Notes: generated by a model from the sequence alone, not told the origin. A stretch of 64,000 nucleotides of DNA from Pezizomycotina sp. ARF18 (GCA_002224055.1 AZLU01000001.1:833016-897015), one strand, 5' to 3'; shown: positions 24,153-37,815, counted from the stretch's first letter. Program-made: numbers and translations.

Positions 24153-26667
24153 GAGTAAGTGTCGTCAGTCTTCGATGCCACTTTCGAGAGAGCCAGGGCG
24201 ATTCTCATTTATATTTTATTTGCCCCATTTTATACCCTGTCTTTGTAAAATGAAGTCTTTATCACGTTGAACGAACAATGTTTTCCGTTACACTACGGTC
24301 ATTCTAAGGTAGCTGGTTTTAAATTTTTTTTTTTTTTTTTTTTTTTTTTGGGAGCGAATGCCGAGCCTTTCTTATAGTACTCAACTCGTGTATTTCTATG
24401 CTATATCCCAGGTATCATCAAAGCGTCAAGTCGATTGTACTATTAGCAGTCCCCTATCGCGGAATTAGAAGTAATACATGTTCTTCTGATAGATATATAT
24501 ATAAGGCGAACAGTACACGAACTCAGAAACAACAAGCAAAATACTGAAACAGCGAATAGCTTGGGAGCACTTATCGCCGATTAGAGTTCAGTCCAGTCGT
24601 CTTGCTACTCAATCAAAGACCCCCATGTGCTTATGTACGCTCCCCTTGTGATTGGACCTGCATACTGCCGCTGCTTCATGCCCCTAGCCCTGTAGAATTC
24701 AGCAGGCAAACAACCTCCGCGCAACGAAACAAAGGTAACCATTGCTTCGGTACTCTAGGTAGACATTAAGTTTCCAATAATCATGTTTTCCAATTAGCAG
24801 TATCATGAAATGTAGGGAAACAGCAGTATGCAAATTCGACCCAATCAGTGGCCGTTTCCCATCAAACCTTTCACGTAGCATCCTGCACACTTCCTAGCGC
24901 GAAAAGTATACGTAGTTTTATGAGAAAATTCTCCGCCCGTGATACTCTAAGAGGACGATTACAGACTAGTCAAAATTCTCTTTTTCAATAGCGTCATATG
25001 TGTCTATCTTTGTACGATATTAAAACCTCGCACTGCCTTATAACCACCTTCTCGAGATAGGTTAGCTTCCCCCTCAAGGAAAACTCTTTGTTAAAAGTGA
25101 GATTTTCGAGCACGTGTGTTCGTGTAACAATCTCCATCGATCGCCAGGCATTCACCACGTGTAGTTTGTTCAGATCTTCGGGTTTTTTTGATGATTTGTC
25201 CGCGTCGTGAAAGTTTGTCGATAGTCTAAGGCCGACTTCACCATCATCTCGAAAACTCGGAGTTAATAAAACATATCAGGGGATTAGTATGCCTAGAAGA
25301 AACAAAATGGTCGACTGAGGGATCAAATGATAGTGTCCAGGAAATATGTATCCGTGAAATAATCCGGCGCATGTCCTAAATTTCCGGGGCAGATAGGAGG
25401 GTTATCTTCGGCCGTGGCATCTCGTAACTCTTCATCCGCCGGGTCTTTGTATAGATGAGTCTATTGGCTCTGAGCAACAGTGTTGCGGCCTATATATCCG
25501 TAACAGAGTTTTCTTGATGACGGAAACCCCAGCGAAGCTTATTGTATGTGCATGAAATCGGCCAATATCGGTTAGTTACGCTTCTGCTCTCGATCCCAAA
25601 AGATCATAATTGCTGGCAGGAGGTTTGCATCGGTTGAACAATAGTATTGTTAGTATTGTTACCCTTATATACACAAGAAAAATTGTCCAGGGCTGAAAGG
25701 TCGCGAAAAGGTCGCTTTTTCTCTTCAAGGGAGACCTTGAATCGCTAAAGTGATACTCGATCATATGGGAGAATCGAAGAATGGGGTAAGGAATAAAAAC
25801 TAGAAACAGTTTGTCTTCCTTCAGAGACAATCGCAAGGATTTTCCGAACCCCAAAAAAACGACCACCTGCGCTCCTTTGCCGTTTTTGCACCGCTGCAGC
25901 GACGCTAGTATAGCCGTATTTCGACTGCTTTATGCTCGCCATTTTTGCGCCATTTTTCTTCTCGGAGAATCTTTTTCGATTCTTATGTTGTGTAGCCCCA
26001 AAGAAGATGCGCCTTTATATTCTCGTATTCGAGACGACTTGAATTATGTGTGGGATTAAGGCATGGTATCCTTATGAGACCGAGAGAGCAGAATTCCCGG
26101 AAAAACTGAGCCAAATATTCTTGTGTTGAAATGAATATTCGAAAATATCATTTTGGCCTTCAAAGGTCGGGTTCTTGCTCACAACAAGCAGAGAACGAAT
26201 GGTTCGTCGTCCAATTTTGACGAAAGTGCAGCTCGTTCTTCCACCATTGATAGAGCAGCGAGCACCGTTCTTGCGATCTGATTGGTTAAAAGCGAGCCCA
26301 AGCTTTCTTGCGTACAGCGGGATTGTTGGAAATTGGCGCTAAACCCAAAGTAGGAAGAGCTGCCAGGGAATTTGAAATTTGAAGATCCACAATCAAATTA
26401 TTTGAATCGTTTAATAAAACAAATAAATAAATGAATAAAAATAGCCGTATTTTTGAGCACTAAACATCGCTCCTCTCCATTTGCAAGGGCACGTGTACCT
26501 TTGTATTGTTAGATATTCATTCGACTATTGGAATCCTTTCGATGATAGTTGTCGGCATTATTATCGGTTCTGTTGGGATATAGTGGAAAGGGATAAAAGA
26601 AAAAAAAAATTTTTTTTTTCTCGGAAGCGTATGGCGTTATTCTTCCTTTCCGGGCTCGAGTTATCGT

Positions 26668-26705
<38 letters not shown>

Positions 26706-28282
26706 TTGTCAAATTTTGGTATGCTCTCCTGCTGAAGGCACCGTATAGCTACCACTTTCGAGTCTGCCGAGCTTCCGAAATGCACGATACTGCAGAAGCA
26801 AACCCACTTTACCAGTAGGAGTAGAATCCAGTCTGATTCTAAGTATTTGTTCGATCGGCTAGTCCACATCTTTTATAGTTGGCCTTGAAATGTACCTCAT
26901 CCCACTAAAGCCTTACTTAGGTGAGAGCAGAACCAAAATGAGGATAAAAATAGAATAAACTCTTACCAAAGTGCATCTGCCCCCAAATCTGTCGACCAAG
27001 AGGTGGAGACGCTTGGATAGAAGATGTGTATCCCGTATAGAAAATGCACTGAAGTATACAAACAACATCGGTATAGCATTAACCAGAAGAGGGATGGATG
27101 GATGGATCCCTTCTAGGTAGTATCAGCCCATGTGAGAATGAAGTGAAGAAGAAAGGGATTGTTGGCTAGAAGAAGAGCAGAGCAGCAGAAAGAAGAAAGA
27201 AGAAAGAAGCATGGGAGTAGAAAAGGGTAATTTATAATGCTGCGGGAATTCATTGTAGGAAGGTACCATAATAGCAGGTGGGGATATCTTTTTGGGGGTG
27301 TTGTTGGCGAAGTAAAAGAAGCACTTGGATACATCATACTCCTGTATACAAATTTCGCTGCGGGAGGTAAAAATAAAATTGCTAATATATATATATGTAT
27401 ATATTTTTTTCATCCCTTATTTTCTTTGCTTTTTTGCCTTAAGAGCAATCACTATTACTAGTGTTGTTACTAGTATTTTTTTTTTTTTTTTAAATTATTA
27501 ATTAATTAATTAATTATTCATTCCCCCTTCCTTTCCCTTTCTCTTCTTTTTCTTTTTCTCTTTCTCTTCTTTTCTTTCTTCTTCATCTTCTTTCGTTGAA
27601 GTCAGGGACGTCCTTTTTAATTTCTCTACGCTCGCTGTAGTTTTTCATCTTCCTTATCTTTCGTATATATATATATATATATACAGTTTTTATCTGTATA
27701 TATTTTCTCTTCATAGACTCTCGTTAAAAAGTATTGGCCGGCTGTTGACCGTTTATTCCCTTTTTTCTTTTTTTTCCCTATTTCCTATTTCTTATTCGTT
27801 GTCGTTTTTCGCTGTGGGATCATCAAACGAAACGCCAAAAAGCGATCCCTTACCCCGTACAGTGAAACAACCAGCAGGAAGGGTTATTCTCTGGGGAATT
27901 ATATATTCTCTATATACTGTTGTTGCTCTGATTTTCGACTTTCGTTGAAAGAATTTGAATTTTCGAAATTTTTTTTTCCGACTTTCCCTCGGACGGTGCC
28001 TTCTTTGTTTGGATACAGGGAGAAAAAAAAGAAGATAAATTTCTGTTGGATAAGACTCATAAGAGGACGCCCCGCGGCGTTTGTTTTTCAAAAAACAACA
28101 AACAATCACGACAAATATAACAAGACTCCGGCGCTTAACGATCTTTCTTATTTTTCAAGCTGTCCTTCGCTTATATATCGGTGTAGATACGACGACGAAA
28201 AGTTCCAGTTTCTAGGAAAGGAGAAGTTAACAAAATAATAATATTATAATACAAGAGAAGAGCAGAAAGAAAAGAAACAAAT
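24153..28282. other. Intergenic, no gene seen
   Basis: No gene is supported. The stretch contains T tracts (about 24,326-24,350 and 26,669-26,704), an ATGG microsatellite near 27,096-27,110, a TTAA-type repeat near 27,502-27,522 and a TA repeat near 27,666-27,683. From about 27,500 it is the CT-rich upstream region of the Crh gene. Short frames at 25,576-26,059 are on both strands and unconvincing. Confidence 0.6.
27666..27683. repeat. (TA)n microsatellite
   Basis: Nine or so TA units lie about 600 bases upstream of the Crh start codon, just after a pyrimidine-rich block. They could serve as a TATA region but are more simply a dinucleotide repeat. Confidence 0.7.
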
Positions 28283-29923
28283 ATGGGTCTTTTCAAGAAC
28301 ATCGCCCTTTCGGCGCTACTCGCTTCCGGCGTAATGGCCGAGTACGACCCGAACAAGAAGCAGTGCGGTACTGGGATCGGCAAATGTCCCTCATCGGCTC
28401 CTTGCTGTTCAGGTATGGATCTCTTTTTCTTTTTTTCTCTTTTCTAGCTTCAGAATGGCAGTTACGTTGGGCGACCATTTCAGATCTCTTGCTAATTATT
28501 TCCTTTTCTCTACTTATAGAATACGGACAATGCGGTAATTAGAACCTCTCCAAACGTCGCTAGGTTTAGCTACGCGGCTGCCTCAAAAATCTTTTGCGCA
28601 GCAAACGAGAAGCTGACCAATGATATGTTTAGGTATTGGCGCATATTGTCTCGGTGGTTGCGACCCGCTGAACTCCAACTCGCTGAATTCCTGCGTTCCA
28701 CGACCGGTGTGCAAGAGCGGCCACCATACCTTTTCGAGCCTCGACAACTGCGCCAAGATTACCGAATATCTTGGTGACTCGAGCAAGGCCGATTGGGTCT
28801 ACCAGGGACAGCCACCGTCTCGCAGGGTAACCTTGTCCTTACCATGCCGCGAGACAGTGTTGGTACCGTCCTTGCATCCACTACCTACGTATGGTACGGC
28901 AAGATTTCGGCCAAGCTGAGGACTAGTCGTGGCGCCGGTGTCGTTACCGCCTTCATTCTGATGAGTGATGTTAAGGATGAAATCGATTACGAATGGGTCG
29001 GAACGGAGCTGTCGACCACTCAGACCAACTACTACTTCGAGGGAATCACTGATTGTATGTATCCAACGTCCAGTTGCTCTTGGCCTCGTCGTATATATTT
29101 GAGTATGCTCTCAAAAGTTATAAGATATACTTACAAATATTTTTTTTGGACCAGACCACAACTCGGGGAACATTTCCACCGCCGACACCTTCTCCAACTG
29201 GCACACATATGAGGTGGATTGGACACCAGACTCGATCACTTGGTCCGTAGACGGGCAGGTCGGCCGTGTCAAGAAGAGATCCGACACCTATAACTCCACT
29301 ACCAAGGCATACAACTTCCCTCAGACACCCTCTCGCGTTCAGCTCTCCCTGTGGCCAGGTGGCCTCGCCTCGAACGGTAAGGGTACAATCGACTGGGCTG
29401 GTGGTCCGATCACCTGGAGCGGTCCCGACATCGAGAAGAACGGTTACTACTACGCCATGGTCGAATCCGTCGACATCAAGTGCTACGACCCTCCCAGCGA
29501 CGCTCAAGTCAAGGGATCCAAGGCCTACGTCTACACTTCCAACAACCCGCTCGAAAACTCCATTGCCATCACGAACGACAATACTGTCCTCAAGTCTTTC
29601 CTGGGCTCTGGCACTGACATGAACAAGGCGCCTGCGTCGAGTGCTACGGCTACCGGTACTGCGTCCGCTGCGGGCCCCACTGCTAGTAACATTGAGACCA
29701 TCCCGGGTATGACCGGTGCCGGCTTTGGCTCTAATGATAACGGTGGCCACCCTGGTGATGCTGGTACCGGCGGTAGCTCGGCGGCACCAGCTCCAACGGT
29801 AACTCGGACACCAACGGCTTCTCGCAAGGAGGCTCGAATAAGAGCGAGGCTGGTGTCGTCCAAGGTGGACGTGGCAGCATGCTCGCCGTGTTCATTGCTA
29901 TCATTGCTCTGGGATTCCTGTGA
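28283..29923 (+). CDS. GPI-anchored Crh-type chitin-glucan transglycosylase (GH16) with CBM18
   Basis: Cell-wall enzyme expected to transfer chitin chains to beta-glucan. Four exons (28283-28412, 28520-28534, 28633-29054, 29155-29923) encode about 445 residues. Residues 1-19 (MGLFKNIALSALLASGVMA) are a signal peptide. A Cys-rich chitin-binding domain follows (KQCGTGIGKCPSSAPCC, EYGQCG, IGAYCLGGC). The catalytic GH16 core carries DEIDYEWVG, the family E-x-D-x-E motif. A Ser/Gly/Thr-rich stalk leads to a hydrophobic GPI signal ending MLAVFIAIIALGFL. The second exon is only 15 nt and falls inside the chitin-binding domain. Two slips are visible, at 28,805-28,807 and 29,780-29,781, each a G run one base short; after each the expected sequence resumes. 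The domain order matches fungal Utr2/Crh proteins, but I cannot assign an exact orthologue. Confidence 0.92.
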
Positions 29924-32156
29924 GAATAGAATTGGGCATATTTGTATGTGATGAGTATGAAAAAAGAAATTGTTTCATAGTGGAAGCGTTGGAGATTGAA
30001 TTCCGTGTTGGAAGTAAGATTGAGAATTTCTGTCGATTTTTTCTCTTACTTCAATGTGCGGGAGGGGTTTTTTTTTTTTTTTTCTGTGTAATTAGGCCAT
30101 TACTCTCTTGCTTTCTTTACTTTCTTCTCTCATCTTTTTTAATTTCTTTTTTATTAATGGTTGCTTAGTCGTGTGCTCCTCTTGCTTTTTTATGGCTCGT
30201 ATTCCTCCGCCCTCGTCTCTTTCAAATCTTATTCCTAAAAGCTCCTCCATTATTGGGACCCAGTACCTTATTCCTCACCGTTACATTCCTTTTTGCATCC
30301 TTGTCTCCATGGAGGAGTACCCTTTTTCTTAAGACTGTTGATGTGATCTCTATATATTTCCTTTAGGCTTTCTTTTGTAGTACTGTAGCTCCTTCATTGG
30401 GTGTATAGTATTCTTTCGAAATTAACTAAAAAAATGTCAAATACCTTAAACTTCTTCATAAACCCATTAGAACAAAAGCAAACGATGACCAAGACATTCG
30501 ACTAGGCGATATATCATTTTTACTACCGACGGCCTGGTAGTTCAAGGTATCGGTTCGAGCGTCCGCGATCTTTTGTCTTGAACCTTCTTACTGCTTAAAC
30601 TTCGAGCCGTCTGTGATAACAGCGTGCAGTTGGTGATACTTTTTCTTAAGCCCGTTTTCGAATTCTGTCCCGTTTAAGGGTAACATCTGCACGCCCTAAT
30701 ATCTTTCGATAAACCTTCACCACGATAAGTCGCAATATCAATATTTGCTCTTTCCAACGGAGAGCGGAAAGAAACGTTGTAGGGGCGGCGGTAACGTATT
30801 GCAGTTCTTAGTAGGATTGAAGGTATACTGTGCTTGAATATAATGAATAGCCAGCTCAAATAGAAGTATTGAAGAAGTTTTTCAATGAGGAAGAAACTGT
30901 GCCTCAATGTCAAGCATTCGATCTTAATTCAAAAGAAATGGAATACAAGCTATAATTGAATAAAATAAAAATAAAAAAAAGGATCTAATTTACAATTTGT
31001 TAAGAATTCATTACTAGAAAAAAAATGAAAAGAAAAAGAAAAACTCCCTCTCAGCAAGCCTTCTGATCACGTGGTTTGAATATACAATTAAAATACCCTA
31101 TTTTACCTTCAACCATCAACATCAACCACTCCCCTCTTTATCGTGAACAATACCACGGAGGGGCAACTCAGCTCATCGAAGCTTCTATCAGCTTCGATGA
31201 TCTTGACCTCTTTTTAAACCTCCTTTATTATTATCATTTTCATTCTTTTTACATTTTTATTTTAATAATTTCCTTCTTTATTTTATTATTACCCTTAATT
31301 GATTCAATTACCTTTCCCTTCTTCGTTTGTTCTTTCTTTTCATCTCAAGTTTTCTTTCCCATCCTGAGTTTTACTCATTAATATCTCTTTTTTCCTTCTG
31401 TGTTACGGTAACAATCTTTTTTCACATACAAGAACATCGTGATTCAACCAAAATTCAGGATAACAAAAGAGCAAACAAACAAAATAAGATTGCCGTACGA
31501 CGCAGGGGATAAGAACGTACTTAGTAGAGGCAGTAGAAGTATTAAAACAAACGATATCGTCATCGAAGCTAAGAAGTAGGTTTCTTTTCCATCTCTCCGC
31601 CTTTACTTTTCATCCCGTCACGAAGAAAGAGTAGAAATCATTCGCAATCGTCAGTTTCCTTTGTTCGAGATCTCTTGGAGCTGTAGTATTACAGTGTCAG
31701 TTGTTCGTACCTTCACCTCAGCACTTTCCCTCCGTTCGTCCATAGACGCGAAGCTTTGGCTGTTAACTTGGAGCAAAATTTTCTATCCTTCCACTGCCCG
31801 TGCTTTGCTTTCACGTTAAAAAGAGTTAAGGGTGCAAAATCCAGCACGGACACAAAAAGATCACTTTGAAAGAAGGCCTCCTCATCTGTCGAGTTCACGC
31901 TTCTCACGAGCTCTGTAGAAGAATCTAAACTTGGAGACAGCTGAGAACCTGCACTAAACCTCTGCCTTTTCTTTCATCTGCATCGTCTTTCATCTTTCGA
32001 AGACTCACTATTGAACCTTCGACATAAAAATTTCCTTTTCCCTTCTCTCTCTTTATTTCAGTGTTTGCAGCTAACGGCCGTTAGGCGAGAAGAAGGAAAT
32101 TTGTCAGTAACTCGCGAACTCCCGTTCCTTTTACTGGGCATCTTGCCAACACCACC
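29924..32156. other. Intergenic and leader region
   Basis: 3' flank of the Crh gene, then AT-rich DNA with a T tract at about 30,066-30,082 and a CT-rich block at about 31,200-31,430. A CACGTG E-box core lies near 31,068. No gene is supported. The last few hundred bases are probably promoter and leader of the gene starting at 32,157. Confidence 0.55.
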
Positions 32157-34213
32157 ATGTCCAACCAAGCAAACAACCCCTCGACGGGCAACGCCAACCA
32201 AGCCGGAGGCACGGGGATGCAGAATATGGGCGCAAACGCAGTCGCCGCACCAGCAAACTTCGTGCCTCCGAATCAGAACAACCACAATAACTCAAGGGCG
32301 AGGATGCAGGTCCACCCCATCAGCACCCGCGCCATCGTCAACTCATCGCTCCTCCTTGATAATCTGCACAGGGAGATGAACCGCCAGCTCGGCCGCACAG
32401 CGTACTTTCTCGGAGACACCGAACGCCACCCTGAAGAAGAGATCGATCCGAAGAAGCTGACGGACTCAAGATCATCTGGAACCCGGCTACAAATTCGGCA
32501 CGGTCAAGAGGATCAGCAAGTACACCCCCATGGAGGAAGTAATCGCCCTGTGGCCGGAGCTTCCCTGGGACCAAGGCGTCATAGCGGACATATTCCTAAG
32601 GAGCATCACTATAGACGAGAAAGTGAAATCGCTGATGGAATACCTTCCCGGGACCTCCGACCACGAGCGTGACATAGCGATCCGCGCGAAGAGGAGGGAG
32701 TACATGGAGAATAAGAACCGCATTTCTCCATCATCTAACCAGTCAACTCCCAAATTTTGCAGCGGCAACAGCGGTGGCGTAGCTCTGCGACTCAGGGATC
32801 CGAATACGGGTCGTTCCGTGAATCTCGATTTCACGAAGGAGAACGCTCCAAGTGTTAAAGAGCTCGGTTTCGACCCGAGCGATCCTCAGCAGCTCATGCA
32901 GGTCGTTCAAATCAACAACTCAAAGCTAAACGCCATAGGGAGCAACAAGCCCGAGTACGACGTCTTCGGGCAGCAGCCACAGGAGAAACACGAGCCTCCA
33001 CGCTACCCGGTCGACCCTTCAAGTCACTTCGAGTCTTGGAAGAAAGAGCAGCCTAAGAACGAAGAGGATGTTTACTTGGCCCTCCGAAGGAGGCAGCAGG
33101 AAGAGCTAGCTCAGGGGATCAACGAGAAAGCGGAAAGGGCGCGCGAAGCCGCTGTCAAAGCTATCAAAATGAAGGATGTCGCGAAAGAGGCCGCTGCCAA
33201 GCAAGCTGCCAGGGAAGCTCAGAGGGAAGCCGCCGCCAGGGAGGCTGCCGCAGCTGCCGCTGAGGCTATGCAGCTCGCCGAGGCCGCCAACAGCATATCT
33301 CACTATAGCTCTAGTATCCGTAGCGACAACATCAAGCGTCGCCTTCCCCACTCAACTTGAGGGATCCACCCAGGAAGGATCAATATGCGCAGGTAAGTGC
33401 TAAATCATTTTCTCAGGTTCTTTCTCACACTTTCAAATCGAATTTACTTTATGAAGAGATGATATTTCTTGTTGCATTATCTCTGCTACTAGATTCCTGT
33501 GATCATTTCTTTATGACATTTCTTAGTTTTTCACAAACTTTCCCTCACTTTCTCTACAGTGCTCTCAAATAATTACGAATTTCCCCCCATTAGTGTTGTC
33601 ACTTATCTGATCAAATTTTCGCTTCTGCTTACAAAAACTTTCTTTGCAAAACAGGATCTCCCTTCAATCAACCATCATGCTCAACAAGCTGTCGATAGGC
33701 TCGACGAGCGCCACATGCGCCTGGGCATCATGAAATCCAAGAGGGTCCGCGAGCACTACTTGAAAGAGCAGCCGGAGCTCTGTGACCAGGAGCGCGAAAT
33801 GATGTACATGAACGTCAGGAGCTCCAACATGCTCTCCCAGCACTGGCCCGCCCACAACATCCAGACCGAGCTCCGCGCCGCCCAGCTCCGCGCCCGCATC
33901 CCTGCCCCCGTCCCGTCAGTAGCCCTGTTAGCGGTATCCACCCGGATGCTCATCATCATCACCACGGCTATAGTCACATGCACGCTCCCGAGCATACCAG
34001 TGGCGGTGTCCACATGGGAACTGGCATGAACAACCTGAACACTTACACCCCCGTCCACATGTCCAACGGGACCGTGCAGCTGGTCCCCAATATGGCTACT
34101 GACGGTGGTTGGGTTCAGCTCCCCGCTGTTCCCATCAGCCAGCACACGACCCCCACCTTGCCATGTTCAAGGACTACAGGAGGAATCTAGAGGCCAGGGG
34201 CGATTATTACTAG
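32157..34213 (+). CDS. Unrecognised coiled-coil / His-rich protein
   Basis: A gene of about 600 residues in two exons (32157-33392, 33655-34213) around a 262-nt GT-AG intron. I do not recognise the family. The start ACCACCATGTCC is a good fungal initiation context. In order, the protein shows a Gln/Asn-rich N-terminus; a conserved-looking globular block (NLHREMNRQLGRTAYFLGD, YTPMEEVIALWPELPWDQGV); a basic segment; a long Ala/Glu/Lys-rich helix (AKEAAAKQAAREAQREAAAR), probably coiled coil; and, after the intron, a charged helix (DERHMRLGIMKSKRVREHYL). A His run (DAHHHHHGYSHMH) precedes a C-terminus ending MFKDYRRNLEARGDYY. Frames slip at about 32,457, 32,484, 33,345, 33,915 and 34,150, mostly missing G or C in short runs. 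No signal peptide is present. Nuclear or cytosolic scaffold roles are possible but unproven. Confidence 0.75.
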
Positions 34214-36715
34214 AATTAATCAATTATCCTCTTTTTTTCTAGCATGGACTTCTAACAGATATATCGAAACTCCTTTTACTTGATTTTATGGGGGTAAGTA
34301 TTATCACGAAAACTGGATATTTGACAAAAAAAACTAGTAGAAGATAGCGAAATTTTCTTTTTTTTCTTTCTTATTATTGGTATTGGGCGTTTATTTATCT
34401 TTACTATTCCTATGGGACGGTGCTTATCACCGGAACTATTAAAACGGAAAAGGCTTTACTACTTTTATCTTTCTTTCTTTTTTTTTTTTTTTTTTTTTTT
34501 TGTTCTTTTTCTTCCGCTCTTCCGTTTTCTTTTAGATGAACCTTTTTATCACTTGATCACTACTTGTCTTTCCCGCTTCAAAATAGGGCATTGATGTACT
34601 GAGGTATGGTTCTTTTTTTTTTTTCTTCAATTGTTTTACTTTGTGATTAATCCAGAAAAACAAAAACGACAAGCTTTCATACGGTATGGGTTAGTAGTTA
34701 GTTTGGGTCTGCTTTACAAACTTATTTTTCTTTCTTTCTTTTTTTTTCATTACTACTATTACAAAGGTTTCACGGTTCTTTCTTTTCAACAATACAGACG
34801 ACAATAAAATAAAAAAAATTTCATATATACATATGAAAGCTAGTTTTTCTCTTTTTTTTTTCTTTTCAACCTCTCGTTTCTTTATTTTCATTGCTGTGTT
34901 TTCCAAGGGAAAACATATTTATATGTCACTGTAATGGCCTTTTGCTGTTCTTTCATTATTATTTTTTTTGCTTTATCTTTTTCTTTTGGTTTGAACAGTC
35001 TAGCTTTGGACCTATCTTCAGATACTCTCGGATGAGTTAAATCTTCCTGGAGTACCTACGGGAGAATTTCGAATAGTAACTTCATTACTGGCTTCTTCTC
35101 TTAACGGTATACTTTTGTTTCCCCTTTGCTTTTGCTATACGATGGAACTTTTTCTCGATATATATGCTTAGTACCTATACGTTACCATTTTACTTAGTTA
35201 AACAATATCTTACTTGAAATTCGTTCCCGATTAAGATAACAGCATGGAGAAGAGGGAAGTTAACAACTTCGTGAAATGTAATCCTACGCGTTATATAATA
35301 CATAGCAAGACAGAAAATTTGGAATGATAAATGCAGTACCTATCAATCATACTTTCCTACAAAAATGAACCCCACCCTAATTTTCTTTGAATAGCAAGAA
35401 AATTTATATATTCCATGCGCAGTACACGTGAACAAAAAAGTTCGAGATCCAATGTTCTACGTTCTGTCACACGAACAGGGGTTATCTCTTACATTAAAAT
35501 GATTAGATAGGGCTCGTGTATGACAGAAAAGCTAGCAAATTCCCGGTTTTTTTTTTTTTAATTTCCTGTATTTGGCTATGCCTTATGATGTAGTCCGTTT
35601 CGAGAAGGTGTAAAGGCGTGAGGCCGGGAGCAGTAGAACATAGACAGACAGACAAATCGTTAATTAGATGGGTACTATATTTACGTGCAGTTTGTTTTCC
35701 ACGTGCGTGTTATATTGGCATTAGATTCGTAAATTGTCTATACCTGGACAGCCGAGTGCGGACCGAAAAAGAGTACTTGCTTTTTACTTTTGAATTGGGT
35801 CTTGTTAGAGTAATAACATAAAATACGTTTTTCTCTACTTTGTTTGTATCTCGAAACTCTCTTGTCCATCGACTCTTTCCTTGGAAACGTAACTGAGCGC
35901 AACTCACGAGACTAGCATGATAAGTAACTGGTTTCATAGTTCCGCTCGGCTCGGTAAACCCATGCTACGCCGATTTAATCATTTTCACTCATAAAGATTC
36001 GGACAGCGGCGGGTGCAACGTGTGTAAGTCGGGTATATTAACGCTTCATCAATGTGAGCGGCGGTTAAAGAGCCTATAGCGGGATTTAAGTTTACATCTC
36101 AAAAATGAAGCTGGAAAAAAGTGTTTTAGTATTGAATTTGAGGGACTTTGAGAAGATTTCTTCACCGGGCTTCCATTTTCACCTTCATAACTTACTAAGG
36201 AAGCAATCTATAAGTATATCGTTATTATAACTATGATGTTTATTATTCCGTTTCTACTCGAAGAAACTTCCCCGGTATCGGCGCATCGGAGTTACGGTTT
36301 ACCTGTTAAGCTTTTTGACTCTAACGTGCATTAGAGTTAATTGTGCTGCCCCACCACAGGATAATATAACCCCGCCATGAGCTCCGCGGAGTCACGAATT
36401 GAATAACTAACCCACTTTTTCGGCGAGCGGAACGCGGAAAGCAACGGTTCATACATGACTATTCGTCACGGCGGTTTCAACCGCACATGTTTCGTTAGGA
36501 TACCGAGATCGCTTCCCAAGAAAGGATTTATATATTCAGTTCCTGGGGGGGGGGGGGTTTGCCATATATAGCTCGACATATTCCCTCTTTCTCAAGTGTT
36601 ATCTTATCAGATTCTTCAATTTTGATCGAGATATCAACTGAGGGATATTCATTCATTCCAAAAAGCTCGTTAAACTCATTGACATAAAATAACATCACCA
36701 CTTTGATACTTAAAA
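34214..36715. other. Intergenic, no gene seen
   Basis: AT-rich flank with T tracts (about 34,478-34,501, 34,610-34,623 and 35,550-35,560). No frame looks coding. The right end carries a poly-G run and a TATA-like element ahead of the methyltransferase gene. Confidence 0.6.
36545..36570 (+). promoter_or_regulatory. Poly-G run followed by TATATA, upstream of methyltransferase
   Basis: Thirteen G residues (36,545-36,557) are followed closely by CATATATAG (TATATA at 36,565-36,570), about 146 bases upstream of the start codon at 36,716. The TATA element and its spacing fit a core promoter. The G run could form a local structure; its effect is unknown. Confidence 0.4.
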
Positions 36716-37815
36716 ATGTCTCAAGCTCCAGAAATATCCAAAGTGAGCAACCGTCCTCTGCATCGGCACGTATACCAAATCTTCACTTTACTTACCCCCT
36801 TCGACTTACCTTTACCTTGCATAGTTCTTTCTTTAGACGATAGCAGCAAGCTAAACTAAACCCCTTTTTTCCCCTTCTAGCCCCGTGCACCAATCGACGC
36901 CCCGCAGCACGTCCTCTCCTCCTAGACAAGCTCCACGCGCCTCCACAGAGCAAGAAGACAGCATGGACAAATCCATCTACAAGCTCACCTCATGGACGAA
37001 AAAGAACTCTCCTTCTTCCACGACAAGTTCATCGCCCTAGAAAAGGACAAGTGCCACTTCGTATACCAGCTCCTCCGCGCCACGGCGCGACAAACGTCGT
37101 CGAGGCGGGTACTAGCTTCGGCGTTAGTACTATATACCTCGCGCTCGCCGTAAGTCAGAATACCGCGGCATCCGGTAAGAAGGGTACGGTTATTGCGACG
37201 GAGAACGTAGAGGCGAAAGCGGATATTGCGAGGAAGCATTGGAGGGAGTGTGGGGAGGATGTGGAGGGGGTAATTGATTTGAGGATCGGCGATATTAGGG
37301 AGACGTTGAAGAAAGATTTACCGGATAGTATTGATTTTCTATTGTTGGATAGTAGGTATTCTGTTCTTTCGCTGGAGAAAAAAAAATAAAGGAAAGAAAA
37401 TAAAAATAAACCGAAAGAGATAAGAGCTAAAAATTCGATGAAATTATTATGACGGCTGCTAACGCACGGCTAAATGATAGTATGGACGCCGCTCGCCCTA
37501 CCGACGCTCAAGCTCGTCGAGCCAAAGTTGCGCAGAGGTGCAGTCATTGTCGCAGATAACACTACCTCCGGCGCGGCGAGGTACGAGGAGCTCTTGAATC
37601 ACACACGCAACCCGGAAGGGCCATACACGTGGACGATCCTGCCTTTTAGCAACGGTTTAGAGTTCGCCGTATATAACCCAAGGCATAGAACACATGAAGA
37701 AACCGGACTTATTTACGAGAATGCCGGTTTCGTGAACTCTTGGTTCTGTTCATTGAAGGACGGGTCAGGTAGAAACCCAGAATTGAACTTGAACATTTGT
37801 GTTCTGGCGCGGTAA
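36716..37815 (+). CDS. Class I SAM-dependent O-methyltransferase
   Basis: Predicted to transfer a methyl group from S-adenosylmethionine. Three exons: 36716-36742 (a 27-nt first exon, MSQAPEISK), 36881-37351 and 37481-37815, about 279 residues. The second intron joins DFLLLD to IWTPLALP in phase, which fits the O-methyltransferase fold. SAM-binding motif I is VVEAGTSFGVS. An acidic end to beta-strand 2 is seen at VIATENVE, and a later strand carries VIVADN. The substrate is unknown. Exon 2 has at least four slips (near 36,924, 36,942, 36,993 and 37,079), all consistent with one missing G or C in a short run, after which KLHA, DKSIYKLTS and HGATNVVEAG follow in order. The first exon assignment is the least certain part; translation could begin later. 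Confidence 0.82.

Noticed and set aside
30540-30570. GGTTCGAGCG, resembling a tRNA B box on the plus strand
   Set aside because: The A-box-like segment is too close and neither T-stem nor acceptor stem pairs, so no tRNA can be folded.
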